From JAAXKN01 sp050258815 (GTDB lineage: Bacteria; Bacteroidota; Ignavibacteria; Ignavibacteriales; SURF-24), in the NCBI GenBank assembly GCA_050258815.1, contig JBLMZM010000238.1, positions 11,308 to 75,307 of the forward strand: a stretch of DNA of 64,000 bases. Direction: 5' to 3'. The notes beneath the pieces are model-generated. The model had not been told where the DNA came from and made no database searches. It saw nothing but the letters and a program-made list of their open reading frames with translations. Positions 16,995 to 26,032 of the stretch are shown piece after piece. The translations under genes and the position numbers were made by a program. Position 1 is the first letter of the stretch. Every line of letters starts with the position of its first letter.

Positions 16995-17972
16995 TTAATG
17001 TGATTCTAATAACTCTTTTGCTTTTTTTCCAACTTGTGAATTCGGATCTATTTCGATCGCTTTGCGCCACCATACCTTTGCCGAATCCGTATTACCAGAA
17101 GAGAAATTTACAATTCCAAGATTGAAATTTGCAGTCTGGTGCCGGGGATTTATTGCCAGTCCCCTTCTCATAAACTTCTTTGCAAGATCATACTTCTGCA
17201 TCGCAAAATAACATACTCCCAGATCCACCTGAACATCAGCATTCCCGGGATTTGCTCTTATATACATGCTGTAGTATGATACAGCCTTTTCATATAAACC
17301 CGAATCATTATACAAATTGGCCAGTTCCAGTACAGTATTCAAATTTGTGCTATCTTTTGCAACAGCAGCCTCAAGATCGTTAATTCTCTGTACGTTTTCC
17401 AGACTAATACCCGGTGCCTGCTGCTGCTGAACAGTATCATTACCGCCTGCCTTGGGCGAGGTGCTGAAAACACCCGATGCCCACAAAACAACTATACCCG
17501 CGGCAAGTATTCCCGCTATTAACATCCCTATCTGTATCGGACTAAGATTTTTCTGGGGACCGTTTATTTTTCCCGACCCCTTAGTATCACGCCTTCCCGA
17601 TGAAGCGGACGTCTTTTGTCCGGACTGAACCCTGGACTTATTTTTAGCCGGAATAACATTATTCTTTTTAATGCTATCTTCTTTTTTCTTCTCTTTTTCA
17701 ACAGGGGGAGTTTTTACCACCGGTTCTGCCGGACGGCTTGCCGCTGTTGCTCTTTTTTCGTCTCCACTGAGCTTTGCCCCGCATGACTCACAATATCCGG
17801 CTTCGGTACCGGTCTCTTCTCCACAGACATCACAAACAACTAATTCCTGAACATCCTCTTCATTTACGGATTCCGGAGAATGAGTCTCAGCAGCCTTTAT
17901 TTCAGTACCACAGGAAGGACAAAATCTGTGCCCTGCCTCCAGAGGATAGTTACAATTTGGGCAGTTTTTCAT
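16995..17972 (-). CDS. Zinc-ribbon, single-pass membrane protein with TPR repeats
   Basis: A 325-residue protein. Residues 1-27 and 48-70 form two zinc ribbons (CPNCNYPLEAGHRFCPSC; CDVCGEETGTEAGYCESC). Residues 75-145 are a charged, low-complexity linker rich in Lys, Glu and Ser. A transmembrane helix at about 147-170 (IGMLIAGILAAGIVVLWAS) leads to a C-terminal part with about three TPR motifs (LELANLYNDSGLYEKAVSYY; VQVDLGVCYFAMQKYDLAKK; ANFNLGIVNFSSGNTDSAK). The C-terminal TPR part would face the periplasm. The start codon overlaps the HU-like gene's stop by ATGA, suggesting coupled translation. A scaffolding role is likely but the partner is unknown. Confidence 0.78.
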   Translation of the reverse strand: MKNCPNCNYPLEAGHRFCPSCGTEIKAAETHSPESVNEEDVQELVVCDVCGEETGTEAGYCESCGAKLSGDEKRATAASRPAEPVVKTPPVEKEKKKEDSIKKNNVIPAKNKSRVQSGQKTSASSGRRDTKGSGKINGPQKNLSPIQIGMLIAGILAAGIVVLWASGVFSTSPKAGGNDTVQQQQAPGISLENVQRINDLEAAVAKDSTNLNTVLELANLYNDSGLYEKAVSYYSMYIRANPGNADVQVDLGVCYFAMQKYDLAKKFMRRGLAINPRHQTANFNLGIVNFSSGNTDSAKVWWRKAIEIDPNSQVGKKAKELLESH

Positions 17973-18280
17973 TTATTTACTGCAAGCTTCCTTTCTTCTT
18001 TCAATCCTTTATCAACAATAGCCTTAAAATCTTTTGAAAACTTAAAACTGGGGACGTAATGTTCATCTACAAAAACTTTTTCACCTGTCTTTGGGTTACG
18101 GGCTAAACGCGCCTTCTTCTTCCTTATTTTATAACTTCCGAATCCTCTGATCTCTATGCCTTTTCCCTCTTTCAATGCTTCAATTACCGTGTTCAGAAAG
18201 CCTTCAACTATGGCTTCAGTCTCTAATTTTGTTACTCCTGTTCCTAACGCTATTTTTTCTACAATATCAGCCTTTGTCAT
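17969..18280 (-). CDS. HU/IHF-family DNA-binding protein
   Basis: A 103-residue HU/IHF protein from ATG 18280 with AAGAGC upstream. The frame is open to 18325, but the extra N-terminus does not fit the family. The N-terminal helices read MTKADIVEKIALGTGVTKLE. The core has GIEIRGFGSYKIRKKK and the DNA-intercalating arm has ARNPKTGEKVFVDEHYVPSFK. GRNPKTG is usual where this protein has ARNPKTG. The C-terminus carries about ten extra residues rich in Lys and Glu. The protein bends DNA as a dimer and probably helps nucleoid structure. It is upstream of, and overlaps by 4 nt, the zinc-ribbon/TPR gene. Confidence 0.93.
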   Translation of the reverse strand: MTKADIVEKIALGTGVTKLETEAIVEGFLNTVIEALKEGKGIEIRGFGSYKIRKKKARLARNPKTGEKVFVDEHYVPSFKFSKDFKAIVDKGLKEERKLAVNK

Positions 18281-18610
18281 TATTAGCTCTTGAATTTCAA
18301 TTATAAATTTGTAAACAATTTTCAAATAAAGTGCAGTAAGTTATTAAAATTTTCAATAAAATACAATCTTTAATTGCCATTATGTTCAACTGTTACGGTC
18401 ATAAGTCGTTCTACTTTTATTACTTATGGACCTGCTGCATTTAATGGCTGTCTGACCCGCCTGAAAAACTGTTTTGAAGCTTATAATGTATCAAAATGAT
18501 ATGAATCTCATTTTGAAATCACAGATACACTACAATATACGTTTTTTCCCACAAAATCCAGTGGCATAAGAGTTGAACTATATCTCCAAAATTAAATATG
18601 GAGTCGCCAA
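18281..18610. other. Divergent intergenic region upstream of the HU-like gene and the small membrane protein gene
   Basis: About 330 bases that must hold both divergent promoters. No RNA gene, repeat or recognisable operator was seen, and no open frame with a ribosome-binding site. Confidence 0.4.
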
Positions 18611-18988
18611 ATGGGATTAATACCATTAATAGTTAAAGCATTGTCAGTATTTACGGTTTTGGTTCTTATAATCATCACTGTTTCATATACATTATATAAA
18701 ATCAGAGCACAGAAAAGAAGATCCATGGTTCACCTGCAGCCAGCAATGCCTGCACGGGTAGTATTCCAGGAACAAAGTGTTTATCCCCCCGTTAATTATT
18801 CCATCCCTGTCTATCAGGCACCAGTTCAGGAAAAAAAGGTTACGCAGACCAGGAAGAGATTCGAAGTACTCAACTCGTCAATGGAAAGCAGCTCCGAATA
18901 CAGATATTCACCGGCTGAATATAGCTTTAATTCTTATGGGAGTTATCAGGGGAACAGCAATAACTATATGGGTTCTGCTTTAAGATAA
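18611..18988 (+). CDS. Small single-pass membrane protein, unknown function
   Basis: A 125-residue protein with GGAG about seven bases before the ATG. One transmembrane helix spans about 8-30 (IVKALSVFTVLVLIIITVSYTLY), followed by a positive patch (KIRAQKRR) that predicts a cytoplasmic C-terminal tail. The tail is rich in Pro, Ser, Tyr and Asn and appears disordered. No family is recognised. It is monocistronic and has a strong terminator. Confidence 0.65.
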   Translation: MGLIPLIVKALSVFTVLVLIIITVSYTLYKIRAQKRRSMVHLQPAMPARVVFQEQSVYPPVNYSIPVYQAPVQEKKVTQTRKRFEVLNSSMESSSEYRYSPAEYSFNSYGSYQGNSNNYMGSALR

Positions 18989-19009
18989 ATACACGCAGTT
19001 TTAACAGAA

Positions 19010-19050
19010 AAAAGCTGCCGTTCAGAATTACTGAACGGCAGCTTTTGTAT
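19010..19050. terminator. Bidirectional rho-independent terminator
   Basis: A perfect 16-bp stem (19010-19025 with 19031-19046, loop of 5) has A-rich and T-rich flanks, so it can stop transcription from either side. It lies between the convergent genes ending at 18988 and 19067. Confidence 0.88.
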
Positions 19051-19066
19051 TTTAAATCGTACCGGA

Positions 19067-20683
19067 CTAATTAACCTTGTTTCTTACGTCCTTAATAAGA
19101 CCGCTCAGCTGCTGTTCAAGTGTCGGATCAATCCTTACAGTTGTTTCCCAATCACTCAGTGCGTTCCTGAAGCTTCTCATGTTGTAAAATATCATTCCGC
19201 GCAAAAGGTACGCTTTGGCAAATTTGGGACTGAGAGTGACCGCCCTGTTCAGATCGTCCATTGCTTCGTTGTAGTTTTCAAGGTTCTTATGGGCATTTGC
19301 CCTGCTGAAATACTTGGCAGGATCCTTTGGCTCGATAACTATTGCCTTGCCGAAATCTGCTGCCGCGCCATAAAAATCACCAAGACTATATTTCATCTTA
19401 CCCCTGCACATGTAAGCTTCGGCATAGTTCGGATTTATCAAAGCCTTGGTATAATCACCAATTGCCCCGTAATTGTCCTGCAGGGCAGCCTTTGCATTGC
19501 CGCGATTAAGGAAATACACGGGAGTCTCAGGATTCAGTTCAAGTGCTTTTGAATAGTCCTGGATCGCTCCATTAAAGTCTTTATTTCGGTATTTTAGCAA
19601 CCCCCTGCTGTTATATGCATCTCCTGAAGCCGGGTTGAGCTCAATTGCTTTATTCAGCAGATTCAGGGCAACGTCAAAATTCTTAAATTCTGTTTCCAGG
19701 CGTCCAAGGTTATAATAGATGTCAAATGAGGTGGAATTCAGTTCCAGAGCCCGGGTATAATCTGCCTTGGCACCTTCATAGTCAAACAGGATGCGCCTTA
19801 CATCCCCTCTTTTGGTAAAAGCATTATAATCATCGGGATAATATTCGATTATTTTGGAAAAATCTGCCTCAGCCCCCTCAAAATCCCGCTGTGCAAGTTT
19901 GATGGAAGCACGCAGCTCGTAGGCTTTGGAATATGAAGGGTCAATTTCAAGCAGTTCTTTCAGTGTAGAAAAAGTAGCTTCAAGATCCTCCTGCTTGTGC
20001 TTAATTACGGCAACAGAGTAATATGCCTCTAAATTTTTTGGGCGCAGGTCCATGGCTTTTTTATAATCCTCCAGAGCAGCAGGATAGTTTTCGAGTTCAG
20101 CTTCTGTATTACCCCTGGCCTGGTATGAATTAATGTGAAGGGGATTTATATCAATAGCTCTAGTAAAGTCGATGATCGCTTTTTTATAATCCATTAGTTT
20201 AACCTTTACGCGCCCAAGTGCGTAAAAGATCTCAGCATTATCAGCCTGAAGATTAGACGCCGTGGTATAATCATCAATGGCACCATTGTCATCACCGCAC
20301 TTCTCTTTTAACTCACCCCGCTTAAAATATGCCAGGCCGCTTTTGGGATTGGCCAATATAAACCTGTTAAGATCGCTCATTGCACCTTCAGTATCCCCGA
20401 GCCGGCTTTTGGCAAGGGACCTGTTGTAAAACAGGTTAGCTGAGAATGCAGGATCATATTCCAGCACCCTGCTGAAATTTGAAATCGCTTCTTCAAAATT
20501 CTCCAGATACAGATTGCACAAACCCTTTCCGTAAAAAGCCTGCGGATATTTGGGGTCAATTTCAAGGGCCTTGTTATAGTACTCAAGAGCAGACTTATGG
20601 TCTCCGGCTGAATACCTTTCGGAAGCAGCCTTTAGAAACTTTTCTGCTTCATTCTTAGAAAATATCCCCTTCAAAAAACTCAT
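19067..20683 (-). CDS. Long TPR-repeat protein
   Basis: A 538-residue protein that is almost entirely tetratricopeptide repeats, at about 34-residue spacing (roughly 14-15 units from residue 10 to 525). Typical units are SALEYYNKALEIDPKYPQAF, GAIDDYTTASNLQADNAEIF and AMDDLNRAVTLSPKFAKAYL. No signal peptide or membrane helix is visible, so it is likely cytoplasmic. TPR solenoids act as protein-protein scaffolds; no partner can be deduced. The unit around residue 405 is one residue short (KALINPNYAEAY), a small break in the phase. The stop of the S9 peptidase gene, upstream on the same strand, lies 32 bp away from this start, so the two may be co-transcribed. Confidence 0.85.
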   Translation of the reverse strand: MSFLKGIFSKNEAEKFLKAASERYSAGDHKSALEYYNKALEIDPKYPQAFYGKGLCNLYLENFEEAISNFSRVLEYDPAFSANLFYNRSLAKSRLGDTEGAMSDLNRFILANPKSGLAYFKRGELKEKCGDDNGAIDDYTTASNLQADNAEIFYALGRVKVKLMDYKKAIIDFTRAIDINPLHINSYQARGNTEAELENYPAALEDYKKAMDLRPKNLEAYYSVAVIKHKQEDLEATFSTLKELLEIDPSYSKAYELRASIKLAQRDFEGAEADFSKIIEYYPDDYNAFTKRGDVRRILFDYEGAKADYTRALELNSTSFDIYYNLGRLETEFKNFDVALNLLNKAIELNPASGDAYNSRGLLKYRNKDFNGAIQDYSKALELNPETPVYFLNRGNAKAALQDNYGAIGDYTKALINPNYAEAYMCRGKMKYSLGDFYGAAADFGKAIVIEPKDPAKYFSRANAHKNLENYNEAMDDLNRAVTLSPKFAKAYLLRGMIFYNMRSFRNALSDWETTVRIDPTLEQQLSGLIKDVRNKVN

Positions 20684-20715
20684 GACCTGCCACCGTTTTT
20701 ATTTGGTTGAATCAA

Positions 20716-22791
20716 TTATTTGCTGAACGCCCTGTTCCTTATCATCTGAGTCATGTCATAAGGAGCAGGATCACCACCCAGATACTTGTGAAACCAGTCC
20801 AGGTGTGCATTATAATATAACGGCATAGATTTCACATTATTAGGCCAGTGTCCGTCATTCTTAAAAACTATCAGCCTGGAGTCGATGCCCTTCTTCTGCA
20901 AAGCTGTAAAAAACTCCAGACTCTGTGTATAGGAAACCCTGTAATCTCTTTCACCCGTAACTATCAGTGTGGGAGTAGAGAAATTATTAACAAAACCTGA
21001 CGGATCCCATTTTACATAATCTTTTGAATTCCAGGGCTGGCCTTTCAGATCATGTTCAGGGAACCATAATTCCTCAGTAGTACCAAAAAACGACTTCAGG
21101 TCGTAAAGGCCCATCATAGAGGCCAGGCATTTAAAACGCTTTGTATGCCCCTGGAACCAGTCCATCATATATCCACCATAGGACCATCCCATGGCACCCA
21201 TCCTGGTTTTGTCCACATAAGGAAGTTTTTCCAGGGCGTCTGTTACTTTCATCAGATCATCAAAAACCTTGCCCCCGAAATCTCCAGAAATTTCTGCGGT
21301 ATATGCTTGTCCAAATCCGGTAGAACCATGTGGATTGGGGAAGGCCACAACATAACCGGCTCCGGGATAAACCTGCCAGTCGCCTCTGAATGCATCCATC
21401 CACTGACTCTGGGGACCGCCGTGGACATTCAGGATCAGGGGATATTTTTTACTGGGGTCAAAGTTATGTGGTTTAACTATAAAGACCTGAACATTTTTAC
21501 CGTCAGCACCCTTAACCCACATTATTTCCGCGGGTCTTACGTCCACCTGCTCCATAAATTCCTTGTTGGCAAATGTCAGTTCCCTGCTTTCTTTTGAGGG
21601 GAGATCGAGTCTGTATATTTCCGATGGCATACCGACAGACCTCTTATTGTAAATCATGAATTTGCTCTGCGGAGCCAGGGCAAAACCTGCCACTGATTCA
21701 TTTGCGGTCACCTTGTCGATCTTTCCGGTTGTAACGTCTACTTTATATACAGGTGAATAGCCTTCAACATCACCTGTAAAGTAAATTTCATTGGAATTAT
21801 CTGCCCAGGCAAAGTCGTTTACCCAATTATCGAATTTTTCCGAAATTATTTTACTTTTTCCGCTTTGACGGTCATAAATTGCAAGACGGAACCGGTCAGA
21901 TTCATAACGGGGTATTATCTGTTTTCTGTAAGCAATGTACCTTCCATCGGGAGAATAGATCGGATTTCCATCCCAGGCCTCATTTTCAGCAGTAATATTT
22001 TTAGGTTCGCCGCCGCTTACAGGAACTATCCACAAGTCGGCATTAGTAGATGAAGCCGGATCCTTAACGCGCTTTGACATGAAGCAAAGCTCCTTGCCGT
22101 CAGGCGAAAAATTAAAACCAATACCCCCGCCCAGCATAAATGTAGGAGATTCCCAGCTGCCCGGGGTAAGATCGGTATAGGTTTGCTTGTCCAGATCATA
22201 AATAAAAATGTGGGTATATTTCCCATCGGCGTAATCAGTCCAGTGACGGAATAACAGGTTGTCCGCCATATGAGCCTGTATCGGGCCTTTTTCCATGGCT
22301 TCACTGTTCACTTTATTGCATTCCTGATCGGCTCCGCATTCCGGGAATACATCAGCTGAAAATGCAAGAAGCTTTCCGTCCGGGGACAATACAGGATCCG
22401 AAATTCCAGAATAAAAATCGGTCACCTTCTTTTCATCACCGCCTGTAACAGGAATATAATAAAGCTGAGAGCTCTTATCTTTTGAGGATATAAAATAAAT
22501 GCCTTCGCCCTTTTTATCCCAAATGGGACTCGATTCTGAGGATTCACCGGTTACAAGTCCCTTGTCGTCGGTTCCATCGCTGTTAATAATGTAAATGTCT
22601 GTATTTGATTTCCCCTTCTCCAGATTGGAATTAGTAAGTGTGTAAACAATCTTACTTCCGTCGGGAGAAAGCAAAGGTGAGCCAACACCCTTAATTTTAT
22701 ATAGATCGGCTATTGTAAATGCCTTCTTCTGCGCAAAGGAATTTGTACTGACCAGTACTAAAACCAAAAAAAGAATAATTCTTCTCTTCAT
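20716..22791 (-). CDS. Exported S9-family peptidase (prolyl-oligopeptidase/acylaminoacyl-peptidase type)
   Basis: A 691-residue exported serine peptidase. Signal peptide at 1-20 (ILFLVLVLVSTNSFA-Q). Residues 30-420 are a WD40-like/TolB-like beta-propeller with repeated S-P-D-G motifs (LLSPDGSKIVYTLT; FSPDGKELCFMS; YSPDGRYIAYRK). The C-terminal hydrolase domain has NVHGGPQSQW (oxyanion loop), Ser in GAMGWSYGGYMM (near residue 545), Asp in VTGERDYRVS and His in FKNDGHWPNN. This is the dipeptidyl/acylaminoacyl-peptidase plan. It would cleave peptides in the periplasm. Cys in PECGADQECNK could form a disulfide. The start has AAGGATC upstream. Confidence 0.9.
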   Translation of the reverse strand: MKRRIILFLVLVLVSTNSFAQKKAFTIADLYKIKGVGSPLLSPDGSKIVYTLTNSNLEKGKSNTDIYIINSDGTDDKGLVTGESSESSPIWDKKGEGIYFISSKDKSSQLYYIPVTGGDEKKVTDFYSGISDPVLSPDGKLLAFSADVFPECGADQECNKVNSEAMEKGPIQAHMADNLLFRHWTDYADGKYTHIFIYDLDKQTYTDLTPGSWESPTFMLGGGIGFNFSPDGKELCFMSKRVKDPASSTNADLWIVPVSGGEPKNITAENEAWDGNPIYSPDGRYIAYRKQIIPRYESDRFRLAIYDRQSGKSKIISEKFDNWVNDFAWADNSNEIYFTGDVEGYSPVYKVDVTTGKIDKVTANESVAGFALAPQSKFMIYNKRSVGMPSEIYRLDLPSKESRELTFANKEFMEQVDVRPAEIMWVKGADGKNVQVFIVKPHNFDPSKKYPLILNVHGGPQSQWMDAFRGDWQVYPGAGYVVAFPNPHGSTGFGQAYTAEISGDFGGKVFDDLMKVTDALEKLPYVDKTRMGAMGWSYGGYMMDWFQGHTKRFKCLASMMGLYDLKSFFGTTEELWFPEHDLKGQPWNSKDYVKWDPSGFVNNFSTPTLIVTGERDYRVSYTQSLEFFTALQKKGIDSRLIVFKNDGHWPNNVKSMPLYYNAHLDWFHKYLGGDPAPYDMTQMIRNRAFSK

Positions 22792-23099
22792 ATTGCATGA
22801 TCCTTAGTTGAGTTATATCATAATTTATGATTTCGTTAAAATAATGAATTTTCTTACACCTATCCAATATTTTCTGTGATTTTTGGGTCCTGAAGTCCCG
22901 GATTGAATGATTAAAGACTGAAAACAGGCATGCAAATGCTACTGAATGGTAAATTAATACCAGAATAAGTATTTTAATATTGTAATTCCGTCAATATATC
23001 GTACATAAATGGCGTTTACAGATATTTTCTCAGATTTATTTATAGTTAACACAAGGTTTTACACCTGATAGAAATAAGCAGCAAGAAACGGAGAGATAA
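22792..23099. other. Divergent intergenic region between S9 peptidase and the metal-binding protein gene
   Basis: About 308 AT-rich bases. Promoters for both neighbours must lie here. I see no copper operator or other clear motif, and no additional gene. Confidence 0.35.
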
Positions 23100-23300
23100 A
23101 TGAAATCGGAACACCTGGAAATTGAAGGTATGTCATGCAGCCACTGCGTCATGCACGTGAAAAAAGAGTTATCCAGACTGGACGTCAATATCAGGGATGT
23201 ACAGATAGGCTCTGCGGATGTTGATTATGACGAAGATAAGATATCCAGAAAGGACCTGGAAAAAGCCGTTAAGGAAGCAGGATACCGTGTAATCAGCTGA
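23100..23300 (+). CDS. Heavy-metal-associated (HMA) domain protein, CopZ-like
   Basis: A 66-residue single HMA domain with the soft-metal site GMSCSHCVMHVKK (M-x-C-x-x-C, Cys near 13 and 16). The fold pattern is beta-alpha-beta-beta-alpha-beta, ending AVKEAGYRVIS. Such proteins carry Cu(I) to P-type ATPases, or serve as standalone metallochaperones. No ATPase is visible nearby. GGAGA sits seven bases before the ATG. The acidic-rich C-terminal half is common in bacterial CopZ. Confidence 0.9.
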   Translation: MKSEHLEIEGMSCSHCVMHVKKELSRLDVNIRDVQIGSADVDYDEDKISRKDLEKAVKEAGYRVIS

Positions 23301-23463
23301 TAACCGGCTCTGTTTTTTGCAGAAACTGGTTGCTGGTTGGCACTTAAACCTGAATAGCTGACATGTAACTTTTTTTTAATAATACTGACTGAAACGTTCT
23401 TTTGAAGATAAATTATTTCTGATTATCTTTATCATAGATTTTGATAATGACTAGGATAATCAA

Positions 23464-24936
23464 ATGCGGCCAGGCACACTTTTTTCACTCTCTCTTTTAA
23501 TTTTCTCTTTATCAATTCCTCTTAAAGCACAGGAACAAAACGGTTCCGAAATTAACAGTTTCTTCCGGAGTCTGATCTCAGGTTCAAAGGACCTGGCAGG
23601 GTATGTTCTGCCCTCCGAGCTTGCAAAATCGCAACGGCTCGGCATCAGCTACAATGAGGCACCCGATAAATTCCTTATTTCCTTTGATATAGATGCCTCA
23701 GTTAAAGAAAAAATCAGGAATGGTAATAACAGCTACGAGGTACTCAAGGAAAACCTGGAAGATGGTTTTACAAAGGCTGTTTTTCAGGTAAAAAAACTCA
23801 ATTACAAGAAGGACTTCTACTTCAGGAATGGGAAACTCGTTTCCGGCACACTTTACTTTACCCGGAACTGGAAAAATTACACAACCGGTTATTTTGATTT
23901 TTACATCAGTGATACCAGCTATTTCAATGATTATTCTGCCAGAGAGCTGGAAACATTTGTTGAAGGCTTATGTGATCTGCTTAAGCTGGATAACAGGGAT
24001 AAAGAGATCCTTCAGAAAAATAAAATAATATACATACTGTGCAGAAATGCAGAGGAGATTGAAAGGCTTACCGGTTTTAACACGCGCGGAATATACCTGC
24101 TTGCCTATGATGAGGTTGTTTCGACATATAATTGCCATTTTCATGAACTCGCACACCTGCTGATGAACTTTAAGTTAAGAAACCTGCCGCTCTATACCCT
24201 CCCTTTTTTCCAGGAGGGTTTTGCTACTGCAGTGGGCGGAAGAGGTGGCATACGCAGAAGCGTGCTGCTGGATATCGGCTGCTTTCTGCAGAAATCAGGA
24301 TATATACCCTTTAACTCAATTCTTACAAGAAAGGAATTTTCTTCTGAGGACGCATCAACGGCTTATTCAGTTTCAGCCTTGTATAACATGTATCTGCTGC
24401 AGGAATATGGGATTGAGCCTTACCTGAAGCTCTACAGGAACTATAGCGGAAGTGACAGTTTGGTCTCGGGCCTTAAGCCAGAATCAATTCAGCTGCCGCC
24501 AAATGAGCGGTTTAACTCTTTTCTGAACAGATATGAAAATAGGTCGGGCATCAGTTTCGAAGAAAAAGGAACTCCCGCAAAACTGATCTATGAGGGTAAA
24601 TCAGGCAGGATATATGAAGGCGGGAATTTTTACAAGATAAGACTCAGAAGCAATATGCTGTTTTCGCAGCAGGACACGCTTTATAACTATATCAGCAAAA
24701 AATTCACCGAGCTGCTGCCAAAGACAACCTACAGGGGTGCAAAGTATTTAATAACGGCAGATAAAAAGGAAGTTAACGTTTACAACCTTTATACAAACGA
24801 CCTGATAGCATTGTACAGCACCGGCTATTCATTGAATAATATGGATGTGCCGGTAAAGGATGGATATTTTGATTTTTATTTAAATAAAAGCGTCTTTGAC
24901 GAAGACCTTGAGTATCTGCAGGTTTCTGATTTTTAA
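23464..24936 (+). CDS. Exported metallopeptidase-like protein (peptidase MA-type, HELAH)
   Basis: A 490-residue exported protein with a signal peptide (LFSLSLLIFSLSIPLKA-Q). Residues 40-180 have no recognised domain. A gluzincin-type zinc site lies near 225-265: HFHELAHLL gives the two His and the catalytic Glu, and QEGFATAVGG lies about 27 residues later, so its Glu is a fitting third ligand. This matches peptidase MA-family metallohydrolases (M1-related). The C-terminal 190 residues look like a mixed beta region. The catalytic site is good evidence; the substrate is unknown. It is followed 22 bp later by a cupin gene in the same direction, so the two may be one operon. Confidence 0.72.
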   Translation: MRPGTLFSLSLLIFSLSIPLKAQEQNGSEINSFFRSLISGSKDLAGYVLPSELAKSQRLGISYNEAPDKFLISFDIDASVKEKIRNGNNSYEVLKENLEDGFTKAVFQVKKLNYKKDFYFRNGKLVSGTLYFTRNWKNYTTGYFDFYISDTSYFNDYSARELETFVEGLCDLLKLDNRDKEILQKNKIIYILCRNAEEIERLTGFNTRGIYLLAYDEVVSTYNCHFHELAHLLMNFKLRNLPLYTLPFFQEGFATAVGGRGGIRRSVLLDIGCFLQKSGYIPFNSILTRKEFSSEDASTAYSVSALYNMYLLQEYGIEPYLKLYRNYSGSDSLVSGLKPESIQLPPNERFNSFLNRYENRSGISFEEKGTPAKLIYEGKSGRIYEGGNFYKIRLRSNMLFSQQDTLYNYISKKFTELLPKTTYRGAKYLITADKKEVNVYNLYTNDLIALYSTGYSLNNMDVPVKDGYFDFYLNKSVFDEDLEYLQVSDF

Positions 24937-24958
24937 TTAAAATTAATGAGGAGCGGTT

Positions 24959-25318
24959 ATGGAAAAATACGAAATACAACTCTCGCCTTTTATTGTACCT
25001 ACTATGGATGGAAAACTGATTGAGGAACACTTCGGCAAGGCCAGCATCAATGCGGGTGATTACAGCTTCGCTCACATGATTGCACCTCCGGGATGGGGTG
25101 AGCCGTTTCAGACTCCGGAGTTCGATGAAATAACCTATATTATCTCGGGTAAAAAAATGATAGAAGTGGATGAAAAGAAAATTCAGCTCGAGACAAATCA
25201 ATCCATCTGTATCAAAAAAGGTACAAGGGTCAGGTACTCCAATCCTTTTGATGAACCGGTTGAGTACGTGTCTGTGTGTGTGCCTGCATTTTCAATGGAT
25301 AAAGTACACAGGGAGTAA
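24959..25318 (+). CDS. Small cupin-domain protein
   Basis: A 119-residue single-cupin protein. Cupin motif 1 is degenerate (PPGWGEPFQTPEFDEITYIISGKKMIEVD: only one His-equivalent is replaced by Gln/Asp-Glu). Motif 2 reads IKKGTRVRYSNPFDEPVEYVSVCVPAF. The usual His ligands of metal-dependent cupins are mostly missing, so this may be a ligand-binding rather than a metal-dependent enzyme. TGAGGAGC is about six bases before the ATG. It follows the metallopeptidase gene by 22 bp. Confidence 0.78.
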   Translation: MEKYEIQLSPFIVPTMDGKLIEEHFGKASINAGDYSFAHMIAPPGWGEPFQTPEFDEITYIISGKKMIEVDEKKIQLETNQSICIKKGTRVRYSNPFDEPVEYVSVCVPAFSMDKVHRE

Positions 25319-25402
25319 TTATTCTTAGAATAATTATTTGAGTTTGTGGACATCAGGTAAGTATATTTGCTGAAGATCTTTCATTAATACAGGAATTCTT
25401 TT

Positions 25403-25972
25403 ATGAAAAGCTCTCTCATTTTCTTTTGTATGTTTACCCTGCTCTTTACTATGTCAATATCCGGACAGGTAAAAACGAAAGAGACCCGCACTACCACGGA
25501 TTCAACAGGTAAAACAGTCGTTACCAGTGCGGAAATCATCTCGGTTTCCGAAGATATTACGCCAAGGAACAACATGATTGTCATAAATCCGCTGAAGTTC
25601 TTTCTGTTCTATAATATTTCATATTTCACCAGGGTATCAGAGAATGCAGCAGTCGGAGCGGGTGTTCAGTTCCCTACCCTCTCCGGAATAGATGGATTTG
25701 GAATTAATGCTGAAACCAGAATTTATCCAAAGGGGAAAACTCTCCGCGGCTTTTATGTTGCTCCTAATATTTCCTATAACTCGTTTTCCAAAGGCGGCAG
25801 TACTTTTTCAATTGGAGTCCTGCTTGGATGGCAATGGTTTCCGGGAGACGATTTTGCAATGGGTCTGGGTATAGGAATTGACAGATATTTTCTTTCGGGA
25901 GGAAATGGTTATTTAGGAGATTACGAGGGAACCCTGCCGGCAGTCAGGTTTGATATTGGGTATGCCTGGTAA
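25403..25972 (+). CDS. Exported outer-membrane beta-barrel-like protein, unknown function
   Basis: A 189-residue protein with a signal peptide (residues 1-20, MKSSLIFFCMFTLLFTMSISG-Q). The mature part alternates polar and aromatic residues with Gly turns (FYVAPNISYNSFSKGGSTFS; GVLLGWQWFPGDDFAMGLGIG; ending YAW) in a barrel-like pattern of about eight strands, as in small OmpX/OmpW-like proteins. It ends with an aromatic residue (W), common for outer-membrane barrels. No named family is recognised. AGGAATTC precedes the ATG. Confidence 0.7.
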   Translation: MKSSLIFFCMFTLLFTMSISGQVKTKETRTTTDSTGKTVVTSAEIISVSEDITPRNNMIVINPLKFFLFYNISYFTRVSENAAVGAGVQFPTLSGIDGFGINAETRIYPKGKTLRGFYVAPNISYNSFSKGGSTFSIGVLLGWQWFPGDDFAMGLGIGIDRYFLSGGNGYLGDYEGTLPAVRFDIGYAW

Positions 25973-25995
25973 GTTTAGGAAGATTTAACAGGGCT

Positions 25996-26024
25996 CAGCC
26001 CCTGCGTTTTGAACGGAGGGGCTG
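25996..26024. terminator. Hairpin between convergent genes, possible terminator
   Basis: An 8-bp GC-rich stem (25996-26003 with 26017-26024) sits between the stops at 25972 and 26033. Neither side has a clear T tract, so intrinsic termination is uncertain. Confidence 0.45.
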
Positions 26025-26032
26025 ATAAGCAA

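Noticed and set aside
24773..25201. Minus-strand open frame of 142 codons
   Set aside because: Antisense to the end of the metalloprotease and to the cupin gene; basic, Cys-rich and without motifs.
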